Origin: Scalesia atractyloides
Taxonomy: Eukaryota; Streptophyta; Magnoliopsida; Asterales; Asteraceae
Assembly: GCA_947069175.1 (NCBI GenBank)
Contig: CAMTDV010000018.1
Location: 44,652,869-44,716,868, forward strand
DNA length: 64,000 nt
Direction: 5' to 3'
Shown here: one piece after another, positions 46,391-57,953 of the stretch
Layout: each line of letters starts with the position of its first letter
Numbering within the stretch: the stretch's first letter is position 1
Made by a program: the position numbers and the translations under genes
The notes under the pieces: generated by a model
What the model saw: the letters and a program-made list of their open reading frames with translations, nothing else
Told to the model about the DNA's origin: nothing
The model's database searches: none

Positions 46391-46686
46391 ACTGAAAATG
46401 ATAAATGTCTGTGCGATCAAGGCACAATCAAACGGAGCCGATCGTATGTTGGCAACGCCTTGTTCACGCTCATAATGTAATGGGGAACTGCTCAACGCTC
46501 ATAATGTAATGGGGAGCGGCGGCCTATGATATTGCATGTACTGAAAATGATAAATGTCTGTTCGATCAAGGCTCAATCAAACGGAGCCGTTCGTATGTTG
46601 GCAACGCCTGGTTCACGCTCATAATGTAATGGGGAACTGCTCAACGCTCATAATGTAATGGGGAGCGGCGGCCTATGATATTGCAT
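46391..46686 (-). repeat. ~147-bp tandem duplication in F 3' LTR
   Basis: Two copies each containing ACGCTCATAATGTAATGGGG twice and CAATCAAACGGAGCCG once. Confidence 0.85.
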
Positions 46687-47180
46687 TTACTGAAAATAAT
46701 AAATTAAATCTAAACAATAACCACACAAACAGTTGATACAAGCTGAATACACATTTGTTCATGGATATGATGTATGCACAATGATTTAAATATAATAAAT
46801 GGTAAGACACATGATACACCCCAAAAACATGATTAAAACAGGGATTTTGTAGAGATTCACTCACCTTGGGTGCGTTCGGTGAATGATGTTGAATGCGAAC
46901 GAGTTTAGAGGATTGATCGACGAGAATAACTAACCTAATTAATAACGAAAAAGTAAGGTAAATAAATGGATTTTATTAACAATTTTAATAGGATTTTTGG
47001 ATATCTTTTTTGTGAGTTTAAGGCTATTTTCTAACGTTAAAAATGTTACTTTAGTATTTTTAATTGATTTTTAATTTAAATAAATAAATAAAATAAATAA
47101 AAAAATGTTGACTTTTTGACTTGACCGTTGACCGTTGACCATTACTGTTGACCGTTGACCGGTTCGGTCGTTTGTATGTG

Positions 47181-47252
47181 TGCGCTGGGTGAGACTCGAA
47201 CCCATGACCTCCCGTATGCGTGCACGCAGCTCTACCAACTGAGCTACGTGTC
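47181..47252 (-). other. tRNA-like module d, F 3' LTR
   Basis: Minus strand, 72 nt: A box TAGCTCAGTTGGTAGAG (47230-47246) and B box GGGTTCGAGTC. The D arm pairs and four of five T-stem pairs form. Closest general resemblance is tRNA-Lys. Confidence 0.75.
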
Positions 47253-47351
47253 TAACCCGAAATATTTCTGTTTTTAATTATATTTATACACTATTTAAGT
47301 TAATACGAAAATCATTTATTTTAAAAAGGATTTTAATTGTATTGAACCGGT

Positions 47352-47426
47352 GCCGTTAACTAGTCTCGAACCTGGGACGTGCGAGTTAGTGTTGCACACA
47401 GTCCACCGCTGGACTGTGTGTCTAAC
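47352..47426 (-). other. tRNA-like module c, F 3' LTR
   Basis: 11-bp hairpin (47395-47420) and B-box-like GGTTCGAGAC. Confidence 0.6.
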
Positions 47427-47520
47427 CTGGTTAATATTCCGGTTTTTATTATACTTAACATGATTCTGTGAGTTATCCGGTTCAGTTTAAAAAGGAACAT
47501 TTTTATTACCGAGAATGTGC

Positions 47521-47594
47521 GTGTGTCAAGGATCGAACTCGGGACGTATGCGTATTTATTTGCACACAGTCCACCGCTGGACTGTGTGTCTAAC
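47521..47594 (-). other. tRNA-like module b, F 3' LTR
   Basis: Hairpin (47563-47588, 168 bp from the one in module c) and B-box-like GAGTTCGATCC. Confidence 0.6.
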
Positions 47595-48440
47595 CCGTTC
47601 AGAATACTGATTTTAATTAATCTTATACACTAAGCAGACTTCATCTTCTTCGTTCAAACACAGACAACGGTTAACCAAACTGTTACTTGTTAAATTAAAT
47701 TAACGAACTTTAATAACGATTGTAATGTGATGAACAGAGAGGGTTTGGGGAAATAATGTACTGGAACAGGTCGTCTTTTTCAGAACTCCGGCAAGGATCG
47801 TCAGCTCTGTTTTGTATATTCCGTCTGTTCGGATCAATTAGCAACTTTGATCGATTAGATATGAAATTGAATTACTGAGTAACGATTATCAGGATGTTTA
47901 GATGATCATACCGGCTCACGGCGAAATTCTGGAACTTTCAGAAATTTTCCGGCGAAAATGGAATATCCGGCAATGTCATCTGGAATAGATTCTGGGTGAG
48001 GGATTGATGTTAGTATTAGTCTCACAATGGAATGATATAGAAAAAGTCGAGGTATTTACCGTGTTGATGAAAGTCTCGGTTTTCCGGCGACTTTCAGAGA
48101 ATTCCGGCAATGTTCAAAAAGAAATTCCGATGACAAGAAAATAGAGTAAACGTGAAATTAGATGCTCTGGGAATGTAATTGAGTCACGAGATGAAGATTT
48201 TTTTGAAGTAATTCCAGAAATGAATGTTTTCGGTTATAAAAATCAAACATCACCTGAATTCAAGTTCATTAACGACTGAATTGATTTAAAATGTCGGTCT
48301 ATCGGTTATGTTCAAGATTCCGCGAGCAGTCAAACGTCTTAGACGGTTTGAAAGCCGATATCGGTTTCAGTTGGCGTAACAGGTCGATTCCCAGTTGTAG
48401 ATATGATTTAATTGTTTCATAGAACTCACAAAAACATCAA

Positions 48441-48518
48441 GTGGCGGAGTGGTTATATGAGCGCGAGTTAAGACTTTGGGGTTTCCGGCTGACCCGGGTT
48501 CGAAACCCGGCTTCAGCA
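48441..48518 (+). other. tRNA-like module a, F 3' LTR
   Basis: 78 nt, A-box-like GTGGCGGAGTGGTT and a perfect T arm (CCGGG, loop TTCGAAA, CCCGG). Ser-like. Antisense to the element, as in D. Confidence 0.75.
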
Positions 48519-48706
48519 TTTAATTTTTTTCTCACTATTTCTAATAAATTTTCAAATATAAATTTCATATTCTACTATACTTATTAATTATGTATCGTTT
48601 AAAATAAATTTGAGCATTAAATTTGCAACGAAATTTTTAACTGGTTGTTCGGTTAATAAACGAAGCGGGTTTGGTTGACCCGGTTTTTTGACGGATGTTA
48701 CAATAT

Positions 48707-48718
48707 CCCCTACTTTTA
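48707..48718 (-). other. Polypurine tract, element F
   Basis: Minus strand AAAAGTAGGGGA, identical to element D's, next to the 3' LTR. Confidence 0.85.
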
Positions 48719-49061
48719 GAAATTTCGTCCCGAAATTTAAGTAGTGGCATGTTTGACTCAAAAGGATGGTGTTTTAATTTGACAATTACATACTTAGAAG
48801 AGAGTAAGAGTTTAAATTTTTGTTTGAGGCGGTAACGTTCCTTGTAAGGGTTGAATACCCTGCTACAGGAATCGCTTTTTGTTGCCTAAAGTGTATGAAT
48901 ACGGAACATGGATACACAGAGTTGATTGACTAAGTATGATTTTATGCATAAGAGTTTGGGTACGTTTGGAAAGATAAGGTTATATCCTAAAACAAAACTT
49001 TTACTACTAAAACCTACATGGAACTTCTCATAACCGCCTGACAATGCCTCTGATCCTGTGG

Positions 49062-49112
49062 CAAGAATACTTATATATAGGAAGTACCAGCGGCGTATCC
49101 ACCATATTCTTG
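49062..49112 (-). other. Hairpin module, copy 1
   Basis: Stem CAAGAATA/TATTCTTG around the core TTATATATAGGAAGTACC...GTATCCACC (plus-strand reading). An inner stem GGA-AG-TAC/GTATCC can form. Confidence 0.7.
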
Positions 49113-49440
49113 TCAAATTTTCATTGGTTTTATCAGTAAGTTATGATTTGTCCTATGTGACTCTATAACATATACAAACACAACAACCAAAGCTTGAGTC
49201 TTAATTCTAATAGTATAAATGTTTGATTGACGACAGTACCTCTCTCGTTTGTTATGATGGAGAGGTTAGTCCTTGTGGAAGTGAGACATAGCTCAACTTC
49301 TTTAAGTGATGAAATTGAAATACGTTGAGATGTATGATGATATAATTGCTAAATCAGTGAGTATAAAACAAACTTCAACCAAGACATTACTAAATCCTAC
49401 ATGGAACTTCCCATAACCGCCTGACAATGCCTCTGATCCT

Positions 49441-49499
49441 TTGACAAGAATACTTATATATAGGAAGTACCAGCGGCGTATCCACCATATTCTTGTCAA
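49441..49499 (-). other. Hairpin module, copy 2
   Basis: Same core; the outer stem is a perfect 12-bp inverted repeat (TTGACAAGAATA and its complement). Confidence 0.75.
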
Positions 49500-49893
49500 A
49501 TTTTCATTGGTTTTGTTAGTAAATTATGATTAGTTCTATGTGACTCTAAAGCATAAATAAACACAACAACCAAAGCTTGAGTCTCCATTCTGAAAGGATA
49601 CAAGACTGAATGATGACGGTACTTCTCTCGTTTGTTATGATGAAAGGGTTGGTCTATATATAAGTGAGACACAACCCAACTTCTTTAAATGATGAGATCG
49701 AGGTATGTCGAGATGTCTGATGATATGAATGTTAAAACAATGAGTATAAAACAAACTTGAGATAGTAATTCGCATTAAGATTCTGGGATTCAATTTTCAA
49801 TTTACAAATGAGATACGTGAAGATTGAGATACACATAAATAAAACATAAACACTAAGCGGTTGGAGTTGAATTCTTGATTTTTGGTGAAGAAA

Positions 49894-51236
49894 CTAGTTG
49901 GGTGATTCGTTTGGGCCGTCATTATCTTCATCAGGATTGGTGTTGATGTTGTAAACCCTTCCTCTTGCTGGTGGCCTGGTGGTTAGGTTTTCTTGATTTG
50001 TTTGGTTAACTGGGTTTGCTTGAGCTTGGGCGTTTATGATGTTAATCAATCGAGGGCACGTGGTTCTAAAGTGGGTAGGGTCGCCACAATTGAAACAAGC
50101 TCGAACATATGGGAGCATGGGGTATTGAGGTTGTTGATATGTTTGGATCATGTTTGAGTAGGGGGTAAGGTTTGGCTTTGAGAGGTGCGGCAAACCTTGC
50201 TCGAATGACCATAGCGTCCACAATTCGCACATAGTCGACAAGGTAAGGTAAATGGATGGTGATAAGAACAGATATTGCATTGAGGGTGAGGTCCAAAGTA
50301 AGGTTTCTTATTTGGGTAAGTTGAGTTGGGTGCTACTTGAGTGATTGGGATAGCTTGGAGGGGTATGGCTTATGACGTTGGTTGATTGTGTTGGGTGACA
50401 GCGAAAAGTTGCCCATCTCGTTTTCTCTTAGAAATGGGTTGAGAAGGGGATTCGGTTTGGGTGGAGTTTGAGGTTTCAGTTGATGCTTTATCCTTCTTCT
50501 TCTCCTCCTTGAAGTCTTTATTTTTTATGCGGTTTTCGGTGAGTTCTGTAGCTAACTCCATAGCTGCTTCCAAAGTTGCAGGTGTGGTACTTATTACATA
50601 GTCTTGAATTTTTGAAGGAAGACCTCGAATGAAGTGCTCGATCAAACGGTAAAGAGGAGTGAACAAGTTGGGGACCATTTGATTTAACTCGAGGAATCTC
50701 TTGTTGTATGTGGTGTGGTCGCCTTCCTTTTGTTTCAAAGAATAGAACTCATCCTCCAATTTCTTGATTTCGCTCCTTGGGCAAAATCGTCTTGTCATGA
50801 TTTCCTTCAACTCTTCCCAAGTCAAAGTCATAGCATCTTCAACACCTCGCTTGGCCTTCTCTGTGTTCCACCATGTAAGTGCTATTCCAAGTAAACGACC
50901 GGTAGCATATCGCACTTTGCGATCATCGGGGCAATCGCAATTTAGAAAAGTGTTTTCCATTTCCTCAAACCAATGGAGGAGAGCGGTGACACCTTCAGTC
51001 CCTTCGTATTTTGGAGGGTCGCAGGATTTGAAATGCTTGAAGGTGCATTTAGTGGTATTTGGGGAAGGGTTGATAACATTTTGATCTTCTTGGTTGACGG
51101 GATTAGCGATAAGGGCTTGTTGAACTTGAACTACAATGTTGGGTATTACGGCAATCATTTGTTGAGCGATTTGGGCAGCCATACGCTCGCGAGCTTTTCC
51201 TGCTCTCATCTTCCTACGAGCGGAATTAGAAGACAT
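49894..51236 (-). pseudogene. gag of element F, frameshifted
   Basis: Minus strand from the ATG at 51236. The first 288 codons keep the gag core and match element D's gag closely (TYNKRFLELNQMVPNLFTP identical; overall about 80% by eye). A stop at 50370 ends this frame; the first CCHC knuckle (CANCGRYGHSSKVC) and second (CFNCGDPTHFRTTC) follow in two other frames to a stop at 49894. The final residues (NTNPDEDNDGPNESPN) diverge from D just where protease would begin, so gag ended here by design and pol was already absent before the frameshifts arose (inference). Confidence 0.88.
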
Positions 51237-52067
51237 CTACAAGGAATACATATCAAGAGTATGAGTTGGATGTTTTTGGGATCATGTGTCGTATTTAGGA
51301 ATGAACATTCATAAAATAAACATAGCATAATAAATCTACTACATCCATAGGATGTCTTGGGCTTTGTTCGTAATTGGGCCTTGAATGCCGCCATACTTCA
51401 CCTTCATAATCATGTGGGCCCCCATGATTACCGGGTTTTTCATATGGTTCGCATGTGTTAGACTGGTTACGTACACCAAAACCCGAAGAAAATCGAGAAA
51501 TAAGTAGGTAACGTATGATATTCGGAATGTGTCCAGGTGTGGACACGGTGACACCTCAAAGTGGGGTTAGATCGAACGACGTTTGGTGTGGCATGCTTTG
51601 GTCTAATAGGTCCTTCGTACTCTCATCGTTAGTCCCCAGGTAGGCAAACTGGTCCGTTATATTGGATTTATACGAATGCCAACCTAGACAGGACGTTCCG
51701 ACTACCGGTACTTGTACCCGTACAGTTACTACATGCCCGTCGCAGAACTCACTTTGATGAGATTTGAAAAATGAAAAATGCGACAAAATCTTGAATAACG
51801 GAAGTATGAAGATGAATTGAATATGTGAACATTGAAATATGTATGATGAATATGTATGTAAGTATGTATGTTTGACTGTAAGTATAATTCACTATGTATC
51901 ACAAAATGTAATATTGGAAATGTTTGCATGCATTTGTGTATGTAATAAATATGAAAGAAATAAACATCATGAGTTTGCATGTAACCACATAAACAATTAA
52001 AATCTAATCAACTATAGTATAGGCTCTAAGGGTCTAATAACCTATCCTATATCCCTATAGTCAAAAG
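51237..52067 (-). other. 5' leader of element F
   Basis: Between primer site and gag. Contains the block 51575-51744 matching element D's leader (15941-16108). No other gene. Confidence 0.75.
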
Positions 52068-52079
52068 ATCTGATACCAA
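52068..52079 (-). other. Primer binding site, element F
   Basis: Minus strand TTGGTATCAGAT, beside the 5' LTR; initiator tRNA-Met type. Confidence 0.8.
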
Positions 52080-52081
52080 TC

Positions 52082-53663
52082 TGTCACACCCCGACCCGCA
52101 GCGGAAAAGGTGATCGGGGCATGATTGGGTTTTCATCAAAGCTCATGACATTTATTATAATGTTTCATATTTATTATTACAATTTACAAGGGATCCTACA
52201 ATCAAATCAAACAAATACAACATGTTCTATTCATCCTTCTAAACTTCATTATTTTTCTTCTAAAGCAATTTCCTATGTTTTCCTTGCTTCATCCTGTTCA
52301 CCTGTATCATGTGTAAAAAAAAATGGTTTTTGGATCAACAAAAGTTGGCGAGTGAACCTTGTTAGAAAACATTTATTATTTATTTCTTATTGTGTTTAAT
52401 ATGGAAAAATTGTGCAATATTCATATATGAACAAACGTAAATAAATATACAATAACAAAGAAATAGCATACAATAACAAACCAATAGCATACAATATCAA
52501 ACAACAACAAAAAATAACACACAATAACAAACCAATAGGATACAATAACATATCAACTTGCATGAATATATAACATGAATGAAACTGTATATGTTGGCAA
52601 CGTCACGTTCACGCTCATAATGTAATGGGGAACGGACGGCCTATGACAAATGTATGTACTGAAAATGATAAATGTCTGTACGATCAAGGCTTTGGGGAAA
52701 TAACGATTGTAATGTGATGAACAGAGAGGGTTTGGGGAAATAATGTACCGGAACAGGTCGTCTTTTTCAGAACTCCGGCAAGGATCGTCAGCTCTGTTTT
52801 GTATATTCCGTCTGTTCGGATCAATTAGCAACTTTGATCGATTAGATATGAAATTGAATTACTGAGTAACGATTATCAGGATGTTTAGATGATCATACCG
52901 GCTCACGGCGAAATTCTGGAACTTTCAGAAATTTTCCGGCGAAAATGGAATATCCGGCAATGTCATCTGGAATAGATTCTGGGTGAGGGATTGATGTTAG
53001 TATTAGTCTCACAATGGAATGAAATAGAAAAAGTCGAGGTATTTACCGTGTTGATGAAAGTCTCGGTTTTCCGGCGACTTTCAGAGAATTCCGGCAATGT
53101 TCAAAAAGAAATTCCGACGACCAGAAAATAGAGTATGTAATTGAGTCACGAGATGAAGATTTTTTTGAAGTAATTCCAGAAATGAATGTTTTCGGTTATA
53201 AAAATCAAACATCACCTGAATTCAAGTTCATTAACGACTGAATTGATTTAAAATGTCGGTCTATCGGTTATGTTCAAGATTCCGCGAGCAGTCAAACGTC
53301 TTAGACGGTTTGAAAGCCGATATCGGTTTCAGTTGGCGTAACAGGTCGATTCCCAGTTGTAGATATGATTTAATTGTTTCATAGAACTCACAAAAACATC
53401 AAGTGGCGGAGTGTTATATGAGCGCGAGTTAAGACTTTGGGGTTTCCGGCTGACCCGGGTTCGAAACCCGGCTTCAGCATTTAATTTTTTTCTCACTATT
53501 TCTAATAAATTTTCAAATATAGATTTCATATTCTACTATACTTATTAATTATGTATCGTTTAAAATTAATTTGAGCATTAAATTTGCAACGAAATTTTTA
53601 ACTGGTTATTCGGTTAATAAACGAAGCGGGTTTGGTTGACCCGGTTTTTTGATGGATGTTAAA
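52082..53663 (-). repeat. 5' LTR of element F with ~1.3-kb internal deletion
   Basis: 1582 bp against 2867 bp in the other LTR. Sequence matching about 46423-47717 is missing; the break near 52690-52701 carries about 11 bp (TTTGGGGAAAT) that also occurs 40 bp further on. tRNA-like modules b, c and d are lost; module a remains. Confidence 0.88.
53403..53479 (+). other. tRNA-like module a, F 5' LTR
   Basis: Counterpart of 48441-48518 with one G missing in the A box region; the T arm is still perfect. Confidence 0.7.
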
Positions 53664-53912
53664 GAGTGTTCGTACAAATCCACTTAATCGGACCAGTCAC
53701 TCTTACCTGGGAACTCTTGGAGTGAGTGTCCACTTATAGGCTAAAGCATGTCTTCTCGATACATATTTTAACTAGTCACCGTGTGTCATTATTTTGTTTT
53801 AAGAAATGAACGGATGACCAAAATCCTTGTGATTCATTGATATTTTTAAGAACTCTTCAGTTTATCCAATGTCAATCTCACACATTTTCTCACATGTTTC
53901 CTCTCTTTTAGA

Positions 53913-54777
53913 ATGCCTCCTCGACGTAATGCAACTCAAGATGCCGAAATGGTAGCACTGATCGCTCAACAAATGGTTGTGATACTTCCAAACCTCGTGA
54001 ACCAACTAAACCAAGCAAACAACATTAACAATAATAACAACAATGCACCTACTCTGTGCAACTATAAAAAATTCTGTTCGGCTAAACCACTCAAGTTCAC
54101 TGGGTCTGAGGGAGCAACTGGGCTGCCTCAATGGTTTGAGAGTCTTGAAAGCACATTTCGATATGTTCAATGCCCAAACGACCGAAAAGTTGAGTTTGCA
54201 TCGAGTGTATTCCAGAAAAGAGCACTTACATGGTGGAATGGTGTGATGAAAGATAGGGGTGCTGATGTGGCATTGGCACAAACCTGGGAAGAGCTTTGAG
54301 CTCTAATGATGAGGGAATTCTACCCACGTCATGAACAACAGGCACTGGAAAATGAATTCCACGGTCTTAAGCAAGATGGTGGAGAGCATCGTGCCTACAT
54401 TGACCGTTACGAAGAATTGAGTTTGCTATGTCCCAACATGGTTACGCCTTTCGATAAAGCAATTGAGAAGTACATCGATGGCCTGCCTGACCCCGTTCAA
54501 GATATTGTTAATGGTAGCAACCCTACCACTGTTCGACAGGCTATCGAACTAGCTGCTACCCTGACTGAGTCTCAGGTCAAAAAGGGTAAACTTCACCGCG
54601 AGGGCGATAAGAAACAGGAAGCTAAGACCACTTAAGAGAAAACAAAGGGGAAAAATCGAACCTTCCAAAAGATCGAGGAAGCGTAAGGCTTCACAAAACA
54701 TTGCTGTGACTCCTCAACCCAATCAAGCCATCCAAAACCAACCGGCTCAGCCTCCTGTGAGGAAACCATATGCTGGA
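53913..54777 (+). pseudogene. gag of element E, broken
   Basis: ATG at 53913 (MPPRRNATQDAEM). Asn-rich stretch, then a gypsy gag core: KFTGSEGATGLPQWFESLES, RALTWWNG, FYPRHEQQALENEFHGLKQD, YIDGLPDPVQD. A TGA at 54297-54299 interrupts it and a further stop lies at 54633-54635, after which another frame continues (RKRKASQNIAVTPQPN to RKPYAG) until element G begins at 54778, shortly before the expected zinc knuckle. The rest is displaced beyond the window. Divergent from the gags of D and F, so a different chromovirus-like family. Confidence 0.85.
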
Positions 54778-57700
54778 TGTCACACCCCAATCTGCAGCGG
54801 ACAAAAATACGGGATACAACAGACACCTCTGGTACAAGCACATTGTTTATAAAGACACTACATTTTATTACTTACAAAATGTTGATTATATACTACATGT
54901 ATGTTACAACTGCGTGTTCCCGTGAACCACATAAGTCTTCTAAGCCGCATGCAATTAGATCAGTTTTCGTCCATAAACACGTCTTGAACAACATACACGG
55001 ATCACTCCAGTCTCAAGTTACCTAAAATGCATGTTAGTTTTAAAAAGGGTCAGCTAACCGAGCCGATGAGTTCCACTAGTTTGGTTGTTTCATAGCAAAA
55101 TGCATTAACGAGTTTAATTGCACGTGTCACAGATGACATATGGAATTACATGAGTGTACAAGTGATACATTCACTGCTCTAACCGTGTCGTGGCATGTTC
55201 GAGACCTCAGCACACCCCGGGCCGTGTCACAACAGACACCTTAGCCCGCCGGGCCGTGTCACGTAGACACCCCCAGCCCACCAACTGCGTCACGTGCAGT
55301 TCAACGCCCCAGCGTAGTTATGCCTAACAACATAACCGAGTTTAGGACGCGTGCAGTTGCCTGTTTGCCGACACACAGTCTGGTCGTAGCAACTGGGTTT
55401 GTCAGACCAATAGTACGATCCACTGCCCACGGCTTATGTTAATCACTTGTAGTGGGGATAGTTCGTGTGTCAGGTAATTCACATCATCATAAGTTGGTGC
55501 AATTAACAGAGTATGTAACATGCAAATCATCCCAGAAAATAGTAAAACAGTTTAAAAGTGGGGGAGTGAAACTCACAGGGCGGGTAGAAGACTTAATTAT
55601 AGAGTGATTATGCAACTGGATTAGCTTTAATAGCACGCATTCAAGTAGGGACTCAAATCAGCATCTAAGTTGGTAATGGTTATATCTTGGATCCGGTAAT
55701 GAGTTTTTACCCCGGATTGAATCCATAGCATATTGGTATGGTGATGGATGTTAGAGTAGTATTAGTTTTTAGTTTGGCTTGACACGTTTCGCGTGCCAGC
55801 CAAGGTAAGTTGTTTAACACGTTCAGATAATGGTACGAGAATACCAATAGTGCCAACAGGTTGTTATTTAAGAAAGATTAACTTTTCGTTAAGGGAGTTT
55901 GGGTGTTTGGGGAGTCCAGGTTGCCCGAAATTGAGATTCCGTTTTCGCCGTCGGGGATTCTCCCGAACTGGCATTGGACACACCCCTATTGTCCAAACGA
56001 CCCGGAAATCTTCTGTAAATTCACCTTTAATCCACAAGTTAAATAAAAATGTGGAACTTTTTATACAAGTCAACAAAAATATGTAGATTATGAGAAAAAT
56101 AATTAGGGAATTTATTTAGCCATTTTAATTTCTAAAATAAATTATTTGTAAAACAGTATTTAATCGAATAATTCCCATTGCTTATCTTCTGATGTCCAAA
56201 AATTCTTAAAATATTCCAGAAAAGCTCCCTATATGTCCACGAACTCCCTGCAAAAAATTGGGATTTTTCTGATTTCGTTTCAGTGCGTTTCCGGCTACCG
56301 AAAACTCCAAAAAACATGGATTTTTAACCCGAATTAAAATTCAATAAATGGACTCCCAAATTCCCAGAACATTCCCTATATGTTTCGTAGTGTTTCTATA
56401 ATGTTTGGTGATTTATTGATTCAGTTTGGTATTTTTTCCGAATTTCTTTTGGTAAAAAAGTAAACAATTCGCCAAAAATCATAGAAAATTCCAAAAATTC
56501 TAAAATTTAACATGGACATTCATGTAAAAACCCTACATCACTGCACCAAGTTTCAGCTCAATTCAAGTATCACGGACCAAGTTATAGATCAAACAATATT
56601 CTGCCTAAACTAGGCGAGGTTTCGGGCGTTATACCTAGCGTAAGCTTCGTTCCCAGGCGTTTCTTTCAAGTCCAGAAGTGCGTGGGTGCTATATTTAGTA
56701 CCTACACATCAAGTACAATCTAAACATGCCATAACTCATGTCAATCAAGCCTTGTTTCACTGTTTTCCGTTTAATAACTTTGTTATTCGCTTTTGTTCGA
56801 TTAGGGGTCGATTAGGGTTTCAAAACCAAAGTTTTGTTATCTTGGCTACCATAAAACATCAGGGAATCCCTGAGGTGTTCTTATTCAGCCAAGAACCATG
56901 TTTAAATTATCCATAATCATGGATTAAAAAGAGTATTCTTTGTCTAGTTCATGTTTTCTCAAGAATCATCATCAAAACTATATGAAACTTGCAAAATACC
57001 TTTGAATTGGCTGAATTAAGGTGATAACCAACTGAGTTCTTGAGAGTTTTGAGCAGAATTTTAATGGAAAATGAGGAATTTAAAAAAAAAAGATATCTAC
57101 AAGGGGGGGCGGTCGCAAGTGGCGGTACCCTAACCCACCCCCCGCTTTGTCGTGCTTTGTTTTTCGAGATAAAAAGATGATGTTTTTGGTTTTGCGTTTA
57201 GGTTCATTTTTTGGGTGACATACGCGTCCCCGATTTGCGAAACGGACTCCTTTTTTAGCGTTTTTAGTGTTAAAAGACTCGGTTTTAGAAACCGTGGATA
57301 ACCGTCTCGAAACCCGACCCGGTTATGTTTTAATCATAATAGCCTCGTATAAGGGTAGTTTAAGTGTTTTTAGACTTGATTAATCGTTCCTTGCATGTTT
57401 GGTTTGTCTTTCGTTGCTTTTAATACAAAGGTGTTTCCCTAACAGGGAAACTGCCTCATTTTGCGTGCCCGAGCTCCGATTTGCTTCAAATCTTATGTCA
57501 TGGTCTATGGCACATAACTAAGATGTTTCGTGAACTCAGAATCTTAAATAGCACTACCAATGGCCTAACAATCATCGTCAAATGTTTAATCTGCTGTTAA
57601 ACTGGAAGCTCCCGTTTAACACGTTGTTCCAAGCTAAGGACACCAACCTCACACCGTTGGCCCTTAATAGTGTCATGTTAACCATGACGTGCTATCGGAT

Positions 57701-57953
57701 TCCTCCGAGACATTACAGATATCGTTTAACATAGGACACAAGTCATGCATGTGTTTAGGGTTTTCCCACAATTATTGTTCTAAGCCTGCTTTAAAGCTTT
57801 GGGACCAATTATGGTGTCCCTGGTTTCTTCCTAAGTATCAAGAATTCGTATCATCACCCTTAATCACAACAAGTATCATGATATACATGTGGCGTTCGAT
57901 TACCGCAGACTTGTACCGTTCAAAGTTTACCGGGATTTTTCACAGTTGTATAA
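54778..57953 (-). repeat. 3' LTR of element G
   Basis: Plus-strand start TGTCACACCCC, matching 62223; far end degenerate (…CACAGTTGTATAA against CACAATTGTCACA expected from the solo LTR). Contains a G/C block (57102-57145) with G7 and C6 runs. Confidence 0.75.

Larger units (their letters stand above)
45836..48702 (-). repeat. 3' LTR of element F (2867 bp)
   Basis: Minus-strand start TGTAACATCCG, end GGTTTGACA. Carries all four tRNA-like modules in the same order, orientation and spacing as in D, plus CGGTCAA-type repeats (47120-47162) and two sets of tandem repeats. Confidence 0.9.
48719..49893 (-). other. Non-coding 3' region of element F with a ~383-bp tandem duplication
   Basis: Replaces pol. 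Unit 1 at about 49003-49385, unit 2 at about 49386-49757, each with one copy of the hairpin module. The short ORFs starting MTRIWWIRRWYFLY arise from the hairpin itself. No polymerase domain seen. Confidence 0.8.
45836..53663 (-). mobile_element. Element F: gag-only chromovirus related to D
   Basis: LTRs 45836-48702 (3') and 52082-53663 (5', shortened), target duplication GAGTG at 45831-45835 and 53664-53668. Minus-strand order: 5' LTR, primer site, leader, gag, 1.2 kb of non-coding sequence with a tandem repeat, polypurine tract, 3' LTR. No protease, RT or integrase. LTRs and gag are close to element D's, so D-like elements could have moved it in trans (inference). Confidence 0.92.

Noticed and set aside
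48441..48518. A genuine tRNA-Ser gene
   Set aside because: The T arm is perfect but acceptor ends do not pair and it lies antisense in an LTR together with other modules.
49062..49112. Hammerhead ribozyme as in retrozymes
   Set aside because: Neither strand has the CUGAUGA and GAAA core; other ribozyme classes were not tested.
48886..49116. Small gene starting MTRIWWIRRWYFLY (also 49302-49499)
   Set aside because: The shared peptide comes from the duplicated hairpin module; downstream parts differ.
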